Counted from the stretch's first letter, positions 17,807-26,794 are shown. The stretch is DNA of 64,000 nt from Azophilus sp965220425 (GCA_965220425.1 OZ244830.1:2356001-2420000), one strand, 5' to 3'. Numbers and translations are program-made. The notes: a model not told the origin generated them from the sequence alone.

Positions 17807-19195
17807 ATGCTCCATAGACCCGTTGTTTTTGCCTGCCTCGCCGCCCTGTTGCTGTTCGCCGCGGTTCCCGCGTCCGCTCGCGACCTGTCGCCGGTGCGGC
17901 CCGAGCGCGTGGGCCTCGCGCCCGAACGGCTGCAGCGCCTGACCGCGCACATGAAGCGCGCCGTGGAGGACGGCGTGATGGCGGGCGGCCTGGGCATGAT
18001 CGCCCGCCAGGGCAGGGTGGCTTACCGGGAAACCTATGGCATGGCCGACCGGGAGGCCGGCGCACCCATGAACCTGGACACGCTGTTCCGCATCTATTCC
18101 ATGACGAAACCGGTCACCGGCGTTGCCGTGATGATGCTCTACGAGGAAGGGCGGTTCTTCCTGAACGATCCGGTCGCCCGGTACGTGCCGGAACTCGACG
18201 GCCTCGGGGTTGCGGTCGCGACGGCCGATGGCGATCCGGGTCGCGCAGGGGAGGCGCGGCCGGCCGATACCGGCGCTGGCGATGCCGCGGAAATGACGGA
18301 TACGGCCGATGCCGTGCCGTTGGCGACCAGGGAACCCGCCCGGCAGCCGACCATACGGGACTTGCTCACCCACACGGCCGGGTTCACCTACGGGATATTC
18401 GGCGACACGGCGGTGGATGAACTGTACCGCCAGGCCGAGTTGATAACCGGCGACATGACGCTGTCGGAGTTTGTCGTCAGGCTTGGCGCGCTGCCACTGC
18501 AATACGATCCGGGTACGCGCTGGCACTACAGCGTGTCGGTCGATGTGCAGGGCGCGCTCGTGCAGGCCGTGTCCGGCATGAGCCTCGGCGAGTTCATGGA
18601 ATCGCGCATCTTCGGCCCGTTGGGCATGGTCGATACGAGCTTTGTGGTGCCGGAATCGAAGTGGGCGCGCCTTGCGCAGTTGTACAGCCCCGCGGGCACG
18701 CCCACGAGCGATGCCTACGATGCCTTCATGACGGAGAACGAATCGACCGGACTGGTTGTCGCCGACGATCGGTGGAACGCAGGCTTTCGAGTCGGGGCCG
18801 AATTCGAGAGTGGCGGAGGCGGGCTGGTCTCCACGGCGGCCGACTACCTGCGCTTCTGCCAGATGTTGCTGAACGGCGGTGAACTGGACGGCGTGCGGCT
18901 GCTTTCGCCGAAGAGCGTGGCGTTGATGACCGCCGACCACACCGGCCACCTCGTGGGCGATTTCGATAACCCCGGCTATGGCTTCGGGCTTGGTTTTGCC
19001 GTGGCGCTCGACCCGGGAGCCATCGGCGAGTTGAGTTCGGCCGGCGAGTACAACTGGGGCGGCGCGGCCGGCACCCGCTTCTGGATCGATCCACGGGAAG
19101 CGCTCATCGGCGTCTTCATGGTGCAGAGCATTCCGCACCGGACGCGGCTCGGCAGTGAATTCAAGAATCTCGTCTACCAGGCGATAGTCGACTGA
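17807..19195 (+). CDS. Serine beta-lactamase-fold hydrolase/esterase, exported
   Basis: A 462-residue member of the class C beta-lactamase/EstB family. The signal peptide is VFACLAALLLFAAVPASA, cleaved near residue 24. The active-site SxxK is SMTK in FRIYSMTKPVTG, with the second motif tyrosine in RWHYSVSVDVQG and the third motif region near NWGGAAGTRFWIDP. A roughly 40-residue insert rich in Ala, Asp and Gly (about residues 140-175) separates the early helices. It is probably a periplasmic esterase, peptidase or lactamase; substrate unknown. It sits 71 bp after the RseA-VUT gene with a GGAG ribosome-binding site. Confidence 0.8.
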   Translation: MLHRPVVFACLAALLLFAAVPASARDLSPVRPERVGLAPERLQRLTAHMKRAVEDGVMAGGLGMIARQGRVAYRETYGMADREAGAPMNLDTLFRIYSMTKPVTGVAVMMLYEEGRFFLNDPVARYVPELDGLGVAVATADGDPGRAGEARPADTGAGDAAEMTDTADAVPLATREPARQPTIRDLLTHTAGFTYGIFGDTAVDELYRQAELITGDMTLSEFVVRLGALPLQYDPGTRWHYSVSVDVQGALVQAVSGMSLGEFMESRIFGPLGMVDTSFVVPESKWARLAQLYSPAGTPTSDAYDAFMTENESTGLVVADDRWNAGFRVGAEFESGGGGLVSTAADYLRFCQMLLNGGELDGVRLLSPKSVALMTADHTGHLVGDFDNPGYGFGLGFAVALDPGAIGELSSAGEYNWGGAAGTRFWIDPREALIGVFMVQSIPHRTRLGSEFKNLVYQAIVD

Positions 19196-19208
19196 CCGGT
19201 CCGGCTGG

Positions 19209-19242
19209 CCCGCATCGCTCACCGACTTTCGTCGCGAGGGCG
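19209..19242. repeat. Left-arm half-copy of the 671-847 element, 3' of kamA
   Basis: Matches bases 671-704 at 33 of 34 positions (core cccgcatcgctcacc). It lies 14 bp before the kamA stop codon. A matching right arm lies at 20518-20557 beyond the kamA start, so the two halves bracket the gene in element-like orientation. Confidence 0.65.
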
Positions 19243-19255
19243 CGCGGCGTCCGCC

Positions 19256-20407
19256 TCAAACGGGTTCGAGCTGGTCGAGCCAGTAGGCTTCGTCGTTGCG
19301 CCGCCTTATGAAGAAGCGCCCGAGGTCGGCGGCGTCCTTGGCCTGGTGGTAGCGCAGATAGACGAACGCGTCGTCCACTGCCAGGATCTCGACCTTGCCC
19401 GTCTCGTGAGACATGCAGAAGCGGGCGCGCCTCGCCAGTCCCGAGCCGCGCCGTAGCGCCTCCTGGAAGATGTTCCAGCCGCGCACGATCGGCACTTCGT
19501 AGGGTTCGTTGCCCGCCGTGGGCCGCCCCTGGAAAAGGTAGTAGGGCGGGCAGCCGATATAGGAGAGCCTCGAATAGAGTTCGGCCAGCGTGGCCGGATC
19601 GTCATTGATTCCCTTGATCAGGGGACATTGATTGACGCAGACAACCCCGCTCCCGATGCAGGCGTCGATGCCGGCGACGGCGGGTTCGGTGAGTTCCCGG
19701 GGATGGTCGAAGTGCGCCATCAGGTAGATGCGTTTCCCGGGCGTCGAATACTTCCGAAATGCCGCCAGCAGTGCCTGATCGTTCTGGACGCGCCACGGAT
19801 CGAATGCCGGGATCTTCGAACCGATGCGGATGATCCGCACATGGTCGAATTCACGCAGCGCCTCGAAGATCTCGATCAGCCGCCGCGTGCTCATCAGCAG
19901 GGGATCGCCCCCCGTCAGCAGCACGTTGGTGACCTCGGGGTGTTCCGCGATATAGCTCAATCCATCGCTGATGTCCTTTGTCACCTCGTCGTTCTCGTCC
20001 ATGAACAGGCGCTTTCGGAAACAGTAACGGCAGTAGGCGCCGCAGACCTCGTTGCAGAGCAGCAACACGGTGTCGGTGTACTTGTGCTGCACGCCCCGTA
20101 CGGGGGTGACGGACGCTTCGTTGCTGGCGTCGAGCCGGCCCCAGTCGGTGAGTTCCTCCTCCCGGGGGATGATCAATTGCCGGATCGGATCGTTTTCGTC
20201 GCGCCAGTCAATGAGGCCGAGGTAGTAGTTGTTGGCGCGGAATACATAGCGCTTGACAACTGGATTGAGGCGGGCCGCAAGCTCCGGCGGTATCTCGGGA
20301 ATCTGATCGACGCGCCTGACATAGCGAACGCGCTTGCTGGCTCGCAGGGGTTGAAGATCTTTTCCATTAGCCCGCGCTTCCACTAAACGCACCGGCCGAT
20401 CGCTCAT
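19256..20407 (-). CDS. kamA: Lysine 2,3-aminomutase (KamA) family radical SAM enzyme
   Basis: A 383-residue radical SAM enzyme that shifts an amino group using PLP. The 4Fe-4S triad is CGAYCRYC (CxxxCxxC), preceded by LLLCNEV; TGGDPLLM, RIGSKIPAFDPWR and NQCPLIKGINDDP are family motifs. The start at 20407 is chosen because aagggaggtggaat, an excellent ribosome-binding site, lies just before it; the frame runs 38 codons further upstream without support. Length is nearer KamA (about 416) than EpmB (342), and no efp or epmA is nearby, so lysine or a related amino acid is the likely substrate. The gene is bracketed by half-copies of an inverted-repeat element. Confidence 0.83.
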   Translation of the reverse strand: MSDRPVRLVEARANGKDLQPLRASKRVRYVRRVDQIPEIPPELAARLNPVVKRYVFRANNYYLGLIDWRDENDPIRQLIIPREEELTDWGRLDASNEASVTPVRGVQHKYTDTVLLLCNEVCGAYCRYCFRKRLFMDENDEVTKDISDGLSYIAEHPEVTNVLLTGGDPLLMSTRRLIEIFEALREFDHVRIIRIGSKIPAFDPWRVQNDQALLAAFRKYSTPGKRIYLMAHFDHPRELTEPAVAGIDACIGSGVVCVNQCPLIKGINDDPATLAELYSRLSYIGCPPYYLFQGRPTAGNEPYEVPIVRGWNIFQEALRRGSGLARRARFCMSHETGKVEILAVDDAFVYLRYHQAKDAADLGRFFIRRRNDEAYWLDQLEPV

Positions 20408-20517
20408 TATTCCACCTCCCTTCTCGCATCGCGAGTATAGCGAGTTTTCCACAGGAAGATGACAGCTTGTCCACAGAACGACCTTTTTCCGGACCACAGG
20501 GACCGCGCAGGGCGAGT

Positions 20518-20557
20518 GCATCGGCGTCCGCAGCGGGAAGTTGGTGGCGGATGCGGG
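20518..20557. repeat. Right-arm half-copy of the 671-847 element, between kamA and tesB
   Basis: Matches 808-847 at 36 of 40 positions (core gcatcggcgtccgcag). It abuts the tesB stop codon at 20558-20560. With 19209-19242 it forms an inverted pair about 1.35 kb apart around kamA. Confidence 0.65.
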
Positions 20558-21394
20558 TCAAGGTTGCATCCATCGCATCAAGCCTTCCTGCATGCAGGTG
20601 GCGATGAGCGCGCCGCTCCGGTCGAAGAAGTAGCCGCGCGCGAGTCCCCGCCCGCCACCGGTCGACTCGACGATCTGCTCGAACAGCAACCATTCGTCCG
20701 CCCGGGCGAAACGGTGAAACCACATGGCGTGGTCGAGGCTGGTTCCCAGGAAGTCCGCGTCCTGCCAGCGCAGGCCGTGGGGCAGCATGACGTGGTCGAC
20801 GAGCGTGGCGTCCGACAGGTAGGCAAGGCCCGCATGGTGGATGGCCGGCGTGTCAGGCAATCGTTCGGGGATGCGCATCCACATCAACTGGCTTTCAGTG
20901 ACGGCCTCGCCGCGAGGCGCATCCGGCGCATTGATGTAGCGGATGTCGATCGGCCGCTCCATGCCGTCCCAGGTATCCTGCCCGGTCTCCCGCATGGTGA
21001 AGGCGCCGTAGGTGAACGGCACGTCTTCGGGCGGGGGCGCCGCCGGCATGGTGGGACGGCCGTAATCGGGTGACCCGGCGGGTACCTGGTAACACACCGC
21101 CATGCGGAAAAGCTCCTTGCCCTGTTGGCTTGCCGCGCTCTCCCGCCAGGAGAACGATCGCCCGTCCCGGACCGCATGCACGGTAACGGCCACCGGCAGG
21201 TTCACGTCACCGGGCCGCAGAAAGTAGGCATGCAGAGAGTTCACGTGCCGGTCGCCGGCAACCGTCATCTCCGCGGCGGCCAGGCACTGGGCGATGAAAT
21301 GGCCGCCGAACAGCGCATCCCCACGCTCCGGAGATGCGGGTCCCTCGAACTCGCCGCCGCCAAGGTCGGTCAGCGTCATCAGTTTTTCGAACAA
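20558..21394 (-). CDS. tesB: Acyl-CoA thioesterase II
   Basis: Double-hotdog thioesterase of 278 residues hydrolysing medium and long acyl-CoA in the cytosol. The N-terminal hotdog has GDALFGGHFIAQCLAAA and HSLHAYFLRPG-like HVNSLHAYFLRPGD; the catalytic set is Asp in SLDHAMWFHR, Thr/Ser in STGGGRGLARG and Gln in CMQEGLMRW, as in E. coli TesB. Length (E. coli 286) is normal. It is probably separately transcribed from kamA, with a repeat half-copy in between. Confidence 0.92.
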   Translation of the reverse strand: MFEKLMTLTDLGGGEFEGPASPERGDALFGGHFIAQCLAAAEMTVAGDRHVNSLHAYFLRPGDVNLPVAVTVHAVRDGRSFSWRESAASQQGKELFRMAVCYQVPAGSPDYGRPTMPAAPPPEDVPFTYGAFTMRETGQDTWDGMERPIDIRYINAPDAPRGEAVTESQLMWMRIPERLPDTPAIHHAGLAYLSDATLVDHVMLPHGLRWQDADFLGTSLDHAMWFHRFARADEWLLFEQIVESTGGGRGLARGYFFDRSGALIATCMQEGLMRWMQP

Positions 21395-21518
21395 CGGGAT
21401 TTCCTCAAGGGCATTGGGAACCGGCGAGTTTGGCGGGCCTATCCGATTTGCTCAAGTTGACGGCCACTCGTGCGGGTGCGGGGAGCCGCCGCGCCGGCTA
21501 CGGTCTGTTAGGGGGAAC

Positions 21519-22274
21519 TCATCCGCCGCCGATCCGGCGGCGCCAGAGACGGCGGTAGTGGCGTTCGCTCTCGCGCGCGAGCGGCTCAAGGCGCGCGGGC
21601 AGACAGTGTGTCCTGGGCAGGTGGGGTTTGAATCCGGTGGACTCATAGACCGATCGATACCAGTGCTTTGCCCAGACGCCGTCGCTCGGACGGGGTCCGG
21701 GCGGCCAGGAAAGCATATTCCCGGTGAATTCGATACCGAGGCCTTCGCACAATGCGCGCAGTATGCCGCGCGGGTTGTCGAGCAGGTCCCGGGCATCGAG
21801 GACGAGGGGTGCGCGTTTGCGACGCGAGGCAACGAAATCGAAGATCTCGGCCTGATGCAGGATACCCACGTCTTCCGCGACTACCTCGTCACGTACGTGG
21901 GCGTAGGAGGCGATCACCTCCCGGGGATCGCGGATCAGGAAGCAGTTCTCCACCTCGTCCATCCAGGCCCGGTCGATCTCGGGGAGGAGGTGATGGGTCA
22001 TGTGTTTCTGAAAGAAAAGGGTACGGTTTGAAGGGACATCGCCGATCAGCCGCTCGACGACCCGTCGCCAATCGGTTTCGCCGGCGGCGATGACGTCGGC
22101 CGCGCCCGGGTGGTCAGTGCCGGTTGCCGAGAGGTAGAAGGCGTAGAAGGGCTCGTCCGACACGGCGGTGTCTCCCCGGTTTTCCCAGGCGCGCATCAGG
22201 GCCGTCGAGAGGTTGCGCGGCCCCGACCACATCGCTATGCGGACCGGCGAAGATTGTCTCGACGTGGTCGTCAC
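21519..22274 (-). CDS. Sulfotransferase-like P-loop protein
   Basis: A 251-residue protein with a sulfotransferase-type phosphate-binding start (IAMWSGPRNLSTALMRAW) and a RDPREVIASY segment corresponding to the 3'-phosphate-binding RDPR/V motif. DEPFYAFYL and FFQKHMTHHLL are typical of a subfamily found next to class IV aminotransferases. The aminotransferase is 139 bp upstream on the same strand. In plants the two domains occur fused as branched-chain aminotransferase-like proteins, so a shared pathway is likely. Whether it transfers sulfate is not established from sequence. Confidence 0.72.
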   Translation of the reverse strand: MTTTSRQSSPVRIAMWSGPRNLSTALMRAWENRGDTAVSDEPFYAFYLSATGTDHPGAADVIAAGETDWRRVVERLIGDVPSNRTLFFQKHMTHHLLPEIDRAWMDEVENCFLIRDPREVIASYAHVRDEVVAEDVGILHQAEIFDFVASRRKRAPLVLDARDLLDNPRGILRALCEGLGIEFTGNMLSWPPGPRPSDGVWAKHWYRSVYESTGFKPHLPRTHCLPARLEPLARESERHYRRLWRRRIGGG

Positions 22275-22337
22275 GCAGACCGGGCAAAAGCGTGGCGGAG
22301 CAACTCCGTTCGCTTCAATGAACGCTCCCGAGTCAGT

Positions 22338-22445
22338 GAGCCCACACGCTTCATCGAGCCCACACGCTTTAGCGCGCGCACTTGCATTAGCGAGCCCGCT
22401 CGCATTAGCGGGCCTACTCGCTCCAGCGGGCGCACTCGCGGTCCA
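22338..22445. repeat. Six degenerate 18-bp tandem repeats
   Basis: Units 22338-22355, 22356-22373, 22374-22391, 22392-22409, 22410-22427 and 22428-22445 follow the pattern gagcccacacgcttcatc with substitutions. The period of 18 is a multiple of three. The last two units run into the 3' end of the aminotransferase gene (stop at 22414). The frame through them on the minus strand would encode a hexapeptide repeat of the type L-x-R-x-G-S, but no start supports it. Confidence 0.75.
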
Positions 22446-23439
22446 TCAATTGGAGATAGAGCGACTGCAAGCGCTTGGTCATGGGCCCGCGCGTCCCGGC
22501 GCCGATCGTGCGGCCATCCACGGAAACCACCGGCGCAACGCCGGCGAAGGTACCCGAGACGAACGACTCCTCGGCGCCATAAACGTCCGTCAGGCTGAAA
22601 TTGCGTTCCTGAACGGGAATCGCGTTCGCCCGGCAAAGGGCGATGACATTGGCCCGGGTGATACCGCCCAGGCAGTAGTCGCCGGAGGATGTCCACACCT
22701 CACCCCGCCGGACAATGAAGAAATGCGTCGAGTTGCAGGTGGCGACGAAGCCATGCGGATCGAGCATGAGCGCCTCGTCGGCGCCGGCCTTCGCGGCCTG
22801 GATGCAGGCCAGGATGCAGTTGAGCTTGGAGTGGCTGTTGAGTTTGGGGTCCTGCACATCGGCCGGGCCGCGCCGCACGTGAACGGTGAACAGCCGGATC
22901 CCCCGGGTGAGCACGGCCGGGTTCGGCGCCTTGTATTCGGGAATGACGACGACCGTGGCCGGGCCGATGGTGACGCGCGGGTCCTGGTACGGCGTCGCCT
23001 TCAAACCGCGCGTGACCATCAGGCGGACGTGTACCTTGTCCGCATCCCGGTCCGCTTCCGGATCCTCATGCACCGGCGCCTTGGACTCGCCGGTCATGCC
23101 GTTGGCGCGCAAGGTTCCGTAGAGCGCCGCCGTCAGCGCCTCGCGGTCCATCCCAATGTCGAGATCGAGTGCCCTGGCGCCCTCGTAGAGGCGGTCGAGA
23201 TGGGCGTCGAGAAACGCCACCCGTCCGCGATGGACGCGCAGACCTTCCCAGACGCCGTCACCAAGCACGAAGCCGCTGTCGAAGACGGACACCCTGGCGT
23301 CCTCGCGCCGCAGGTGCTCGCCGTTGACGTAGATCAGTACATCGTGATTGCGTGGGTCCTCGCGGTACTCGTGGGTACCCTTGCCCGGCGTATGAGACTG
23401 GTCCGGAGCCGCTGCTGGCGTTGACTCTGGCATCGCCAC
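22414..23439 (-). CDS. Class IV (branched-chain/D-amino acid type) aminotransferase
   Basis: Fold-type IV PLP enzyme of 341 residues. YVNGEHLRREDARVSVFDSGF is the family start, GDGVWEGLRVHRGR the substrate-side loop, and the PLP lysine is in LNSHSKLNCIL. DEALMLDPHGFVATCNSTHFF and GGITRANVIALC follow with the phosphate-binding residues. It may act on branched-chain or D-amino acids; the family motif does not decide. An extra 30-residue N-terminal tail precedes the domain. Its 3' end overlaps an 18-bp tandem array, so the last residues (MDRECARWSE) may be recent. The sulfotransferase-like partner lies downstream. Confidence 0.85.
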   Translation of the reverse strand: MAMPESTPAAAPDQSHTPGKGTHEYREDPRNHDVLIYVNGEHLRREDARVSVFDSGFVLGDGVWEGLRVHRGRVAFLDAHLDRLYEGARALDLDIGMDREALTAALYGTLRANGMTGESKAPVHEDPEADRDADKVHVRLMVTRGLKATPYQDPRVTIGPATVVVIPEYKAPNPAVLTRGIRLFTVHVRRGPADVQDPKLNSHSKLNCILACIQAAKAGADEALMLDPHGFVATCNSTHFFIVRRGEVWTSSGDYCLGGITRANVIALCRANAIPVQERNFSLTDVYGAEESFVSGTFAGVAPVVSVDGRTIGAGTRGPMTKRLQSLYLQLMDRECARWSE

Positions 23440-23455
23440 CCGATAGGAGGAGGGC

Positions 23456-24325
23456 TTACTCCCGGCTTGCCGAGACGAACCGGTCGAAGGCGGCCTGTTC
23501 CGATGGGGCGAGTGACTCGTAGGTCCTGGTGGAGAGGTTTGTCAGGTGCCCGGTGGGGCTTTCCAGCAGGCTCATCAATTGGATCTCGCCGTCTGCGGAG
23601 ACGAACAGCCGCCATTTACCAAATTCCTTCTCCAGGAACCCGAAACTACCGGTGAAGTCGCTGTCGCCGTCCTCAAGTTCCTTGGCGGTGATTTCTCGCG
23701 CTTCGGCCGCGGGTATCGTGATTGCTACCGGCGCGTTCTCCGGCGCACCGCCTTTGTCGTTCACGCCGGTGATTTCGACTTCAACATCCGCATCTCCGGG
23801 ATTGATCAGGCGCAAGCGGCTGACCTGGTCCACGTTTCTTCCGGGATTGAAAATGGCCACCTCGTGTTTCATGGCGGCGACCGGTACGAGGTCGTGCATG
23901 CTGGTCAGGAATCCGTCGTCGGTCCGGACGTAGACCAGGGGTTCGATATCGAGTTCGGTGTCGAGTACCAGGCGCCAGTTGCCCATGCCGGCGCCTATGC
24001 CTTCTTCCAGGCCGGGTACCTTGTGCGGATTTTTCAGGGGGTTGCCCATCTCCAGGTCGTCGGAATTGAAATGCAGTGTCTGCCTTGCGGCCAGGGTGAT
24101 CTCTACGGGGGATTCGTCGTTGCGGAGAAATACACGGCCGGAATCGTCGATCGCGCGCACGCTGACGATTCCCGCTTCTTCGGAATGGTTGATGATTCGG
24201 ACGAACCCCTGCTGCTTGTCGTGAGACGCCGGGATGAAGAGCGGAATGTCGAACGTCGCGGCAACGGCCGCCGGGCAGCATGTCAACCACAGCACCGCGA
24301 TCGCAAAAGTGATTGCTTTACGCAT
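23456..24325 (-). CDS. Secreted protein with two related Ig-like-type repeats, unknown function
   Basis: No named family recognised. A signal peptide (AITFAIAVLWLTCCPAAVAA) precedes two similar beta-rich halves. Half one (about 28-150) has FVRIINHSEEAGIVSVRAIDDSG, ARQTLHFNSDDLE, WRLVLDTELDIEPLVYVRT and DGFLTSMHD; half two (about 155-275) has IFNPGRNVDQVSRLRLINPG, EVEITGVNDKG, AREITAKELEDG and WRLFVSADGEIQLMSLLESP. The pattern of inward pointing strands and the shared W-R-L motif suggest an internal duplication. It is probably periplasmic or exported. It lies 17 bp upstream of the aminotransferase on the same strand. Confidence 0.6.
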   Translation of the reverse strand: MRKAITFAIAVLWLTCCPAAVAATFDIPLFIPASHDKQQGFVRIINHSEEAGIVSVRAIDDSGRVFLRNDESPVEITLAARQTLHFNSDDLEMGNPLKNPHKVPGLEEGIGAGMGNWRLVLDTELDIEPLVYVRTDDGFLTSMHDLVPVAAMKHEVAIFNPGRNVDQVSRLRLINPGDADVEVEITGVNDKGGAPENAPVAITIPAAEAREITAKELEDGDSDFTGSFGFLEKEFGKWRLFVSADGEIQLMSLLESPTGHLTNLSTRTYESLAPSEQAAFDRFVSASRE

Positions 24326-24377
24326 ATCTGCAAGGTTCCAACGAACCGGCCCCTACGTCAAGTCCGCTCGTGCCGGT

Positions 24378-25667
24378 TCACTCCACCTTCGACGGCCCTT
24401 GCCGCCTGAGTTCCACGCCGAATCCACGGCCCTTGACGATGGCGATGTCGCCGAACCTCTCCCGCACCGCGTCCACCACCTCATCGACCTTGCTCACGGC
24501 CGGCCCGGCGTCGCCGAACAGGTCGCCTTGCACAACCCGGTGCGCCTCGACGAGACCCTGCGCGCCGATGCCGATCAGCCGGAACGCGCGGCCGTCGGTC
24601 TCGCCGGCGAGCAAGGGCTCGGCTGCATTGAACAGTTCATCGGCCGATTGCGTGGCGCTCTTGAGACGGCGCCGCCGGGTGAGAATGCGGAAGTCGGCGG
24701 TCTTGAGCTTCAGGGTGACGCCTTCACCCGCAACGCCAGCCTTCTTCATGCGCCGCGCCACCGTCTCGGCCAGTTGCCACAGGATCGGGCGCAGCTCGTC
24801 CGGGCTGGAAACATCCTGGTCGAGGGTGATTTCCGAAGAAACGCTCTTGGCGTCGCGGTTGGGGTCGACCCCGCGGTCATCCTCGCCACGGGCGCACAGC
24901 GACAGCCGCCGGCCGATCTTGCCGTAACGGGCGACAAGCTCGGCTTCGCCGATGCGCGCCAGTTCGCCGATCAGCGCGATGCCGTCCCGGGCGAGGCGCT
25001 CGCGCATGGCCTGGCCCACTCCCCATAACAGGCCCACCGGCTTGCCGGCAAGGAAGGTCCGGGCCTCGGCCCGGCCAATCACGGCGAAGCCGCGCGGCTT
25101 TTCCAGGTCCGAGGCGATCTTGGCCAGGAACTTGTTGTAGCTGAGCCCGATGGAAACGGTGATGGAAAGCGCTTCCTCAACCCGGCGCGCCAGCGCCGCC
25201 AGGGTTTCCGCCGGGCTGGCGCGATGCAGCGCCCTCGTGCCGGCGAGGTCCATGAACGCCTCGTCGATGGACAGCGGCTCCACCAGGGGCGTCAGGCTCA
25301 ACATCATCGCGCGAACCTCGCGGCCCACCGCGGCGTACTTCTTCATGTCCGGCTTGATTACCGTGGCCTGCGGGCAGGCCCGCAGTGCCTGGAACATCGG
25401 CATGGCCGAGCGCACGCCATAGGTGCGGGCGATGTAGCAGCAAGCAGCCACCACACCCCGATGACGCCCGCCGACGATCACCGGAACGTCGCGCAACTCC
25501 GGCCGGTCGCGTTTCTCTATGGCGGCATAGAAAGCGTCACAGTCGAGATGGGCGATGGCGAGAGCGTGCAACTCCTTGTGCCGCGCGATGCGCGTCGAGC
25601 CGCAGGCCGGGCAAGTCTCGGCGTCGGGGGGCGGCCGGCGGCCGCAATCGCGGCAGAGAGATTCCAT
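24378..25667 (-). CDS. dinB: DNA polymerase IV with N-terminal zinc finger
   Basis: Y-family translesion polymerase of 429 residues. An added N-terminal CxxC-x10-CxxC finger (CRDCGRR and CPACGS, residues 5-22) precedes the palm. Metal ligands are in AHLDCDAFYAAIE and the SIDEAF motif; GLSYNKFLAKIASDLEKP and the thumb LWGVGQAM follow, then the little-finger domain. The ATG at 25667 places the start just before the finger; the frame extends further upstream without support. The finger-bearing form is common in alphaproteobacteria and some other groups. No beta-clamp tail motif is obvious at the C-terminus, although QGDLFGD resembles a QxxLF clamp site. Confidence 0.92.
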   Translation of the reverse strand: MESLCRDCGRRPPPDAETCPACGSTRIARHKELHALAIAHLDCDAFYAAIEKRDRPELRDVPVIVGGRHRGVVAACCYIARTYGVRSAMPMFQALRACPQATVIKPDMKKYAAVGREVRAMMLSLTPLVEPLSIDEAFMDLAGTRALHRASPAETLAALARRVEEALSITVSIGLSYNKFLAKIASDLEKPRGFAVIGRAEARTFLAGKPVGLLWGVGQAMRERLARDGIALIGELARIGEAELVARYGKIGRRLSLCARGEDDRGVDPNRDAKSVSSEITLDQDVSSPDELRPILWQLAETVARRMKKAGVAGEGVTLKLKTADFRILTRRRRLKSATQSADELFNAAEPLLAGETDGRAFRLIGIGAQGLVEAHRVVQGDLFGDAGPAVSKVDEVVDAVRERFGDIAIVKGRGFGVELRRQGPSKVE

Positions 25668-26008
25668 GACGGGATCATAGTGGAGGAATCGGTCGCGCGC
25701 CTGCGCGGTTGTTCTCATGATCGCCGGCGATGCGGGATCGCCAGACAACGTCAAGGCGTCACCGGATCAGGCCGCATCGCCAGCCGGCAAATGCACTTCG
25801 CCGGTGGGTGTCCCCACCCGCCCTCGCCCGTTGTTGGCCCTCCGCCTGGTTGTGCGGAAAGACAGGCGTGCTGGCCAAGCGCGGGCAATTGAGGCCGAAC
25901 GACGGTTGGATGTTCTGCCTGGAGCGACTGGATGACGTCCAAGCCCGCGAACCGCTCGGCCTGTCCTGTCCTTGACTTGTCCGCGCTGAGCCATCGAAAA
26001 TGCCTTGA
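25668..26008. other. Intergenic region dinB to Uma2-like gene, no feature seen
   Basis: This 341-bp stretch has long open frames on both strands because of base composition, but none has a recognisable domain, a good ribosome-binding site or a signal sequence. It marks the left edge of the accessory island. Confidence 0.4.
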
Positions 26009-26794
26009 TTGCGAGGCCGGATATGGCAGGTGGCCGAGGCATCGTCCCTTACTCCGAGAATAGATGTCGACACCCATTGGGGAAAAGGTTCGCTCGGCTC
26101 TGAAATCGTCGACCTGGAATGCCGGGATCCTGCCGTCCTGAAGAATGCCGTAGAGGTGCTTTCCGTCCGGTTTCGAAAGGTGTACATGGACGTCGCCAAG
26201 GGCATCGCCATGCTCATGGCGCCGACCCGAAGACACGATCAGACCAGCCAGGAGATACATCATCTCGTACTCGCCCTCGCCGCCTGCAAGTCAATTGCCG
26301 TGGCGTTCTTCGGGGGCGGTCGGTGGGAGAGCGCTTCTGGTGACAGGCGCACCGAGCCCGACCAGTCATTCTACGTGGGGGATGTGGCAGCCGAGTACCG
26401 AAAGATTAAACGGCGGGGGAATCTGGACGAGATCGAGGCTTTCGAAGAGACTCATCCCGCCACGCTGGTCGTAGAAGTCGAGCACACGCACCACGACCCC
26501 GAAAAGCGGCGCTTGTGCCGTGACGTGGGCATCGGCGAGCTTTGGGAGATCGGTACGGAAAACGTGAAGCGCCCGCCAGCCATCGTGGATTTGCAGGCTA
26601 GAGGCGGGCCGAGGGAAATACCCGCTTCATCCGTCGTCACCGGCGCCCGGAGCACGAGCTTGCGCCAAGCGCTAGCCGTCCTTGAGGAAATCGGCGGGCT
26701 CGATGAGTTGGGGAGAAGATTCGAAAGGGATGACGGAAGCAGGGAGCGATTGATGCGGGCGGCTGGCATGGAGATGCAGCGCATCGGCAGCTAA
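26009..26794 (+). CDS. Uma2-family (DUF820) restriction-endonuclease-fold protein
   Basis: Residues about 60-195 follow the Uma2 pattern: MLMAPTRRHDQTSQEIHH near the start of the fold, EPDQSFYVG with the motif Asp, LVVEVEHTHHDPEKRRL with the E-x-E/D core, and IGELWEIGTENV. This PD-(D/E)XK-like family is widespread in accessory DNA, with no settled function. The long N-terminus before residue 60 is not conserved; ATG at 26186 is an alternative start. The C-terminal 60 residues (LRQALAVLEEIGGLDELGRRFE) are helical. It is the first gene of the island, facing the TIR pair. Confidence 0.6.
   Translation: MRGRIWQVAEASSLTPRIDVDTHWGKGSLGSEIVDLECRDPAVLKNAVEVLSVRFRKVYMDVAKGIAMLMAPTRRHDQTSQEIHHLVLALAACKSIAVAFFGGGRWESASGDRRTEPDQSFYVGDVAAEYRKIKRRGNLDEIEAFEETHPATLVVEVEHTHHDPEKRRLCRDVGIGELWEIGTENVKRPPAIVDLQARGGPREIPASSVVTGARSTSLRQALAVLEEIGGLDELGRRFERDDGSRERLMRAAGMEMQRIGS

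Noticed and set aside
20445..20475. Two DnaA-box-like sites (ttttccaca, ttgtccaca)
   Set aside because: Only two sites with a mismatch each, no AT-rich unwinding region and no origin-associated genes nearby.
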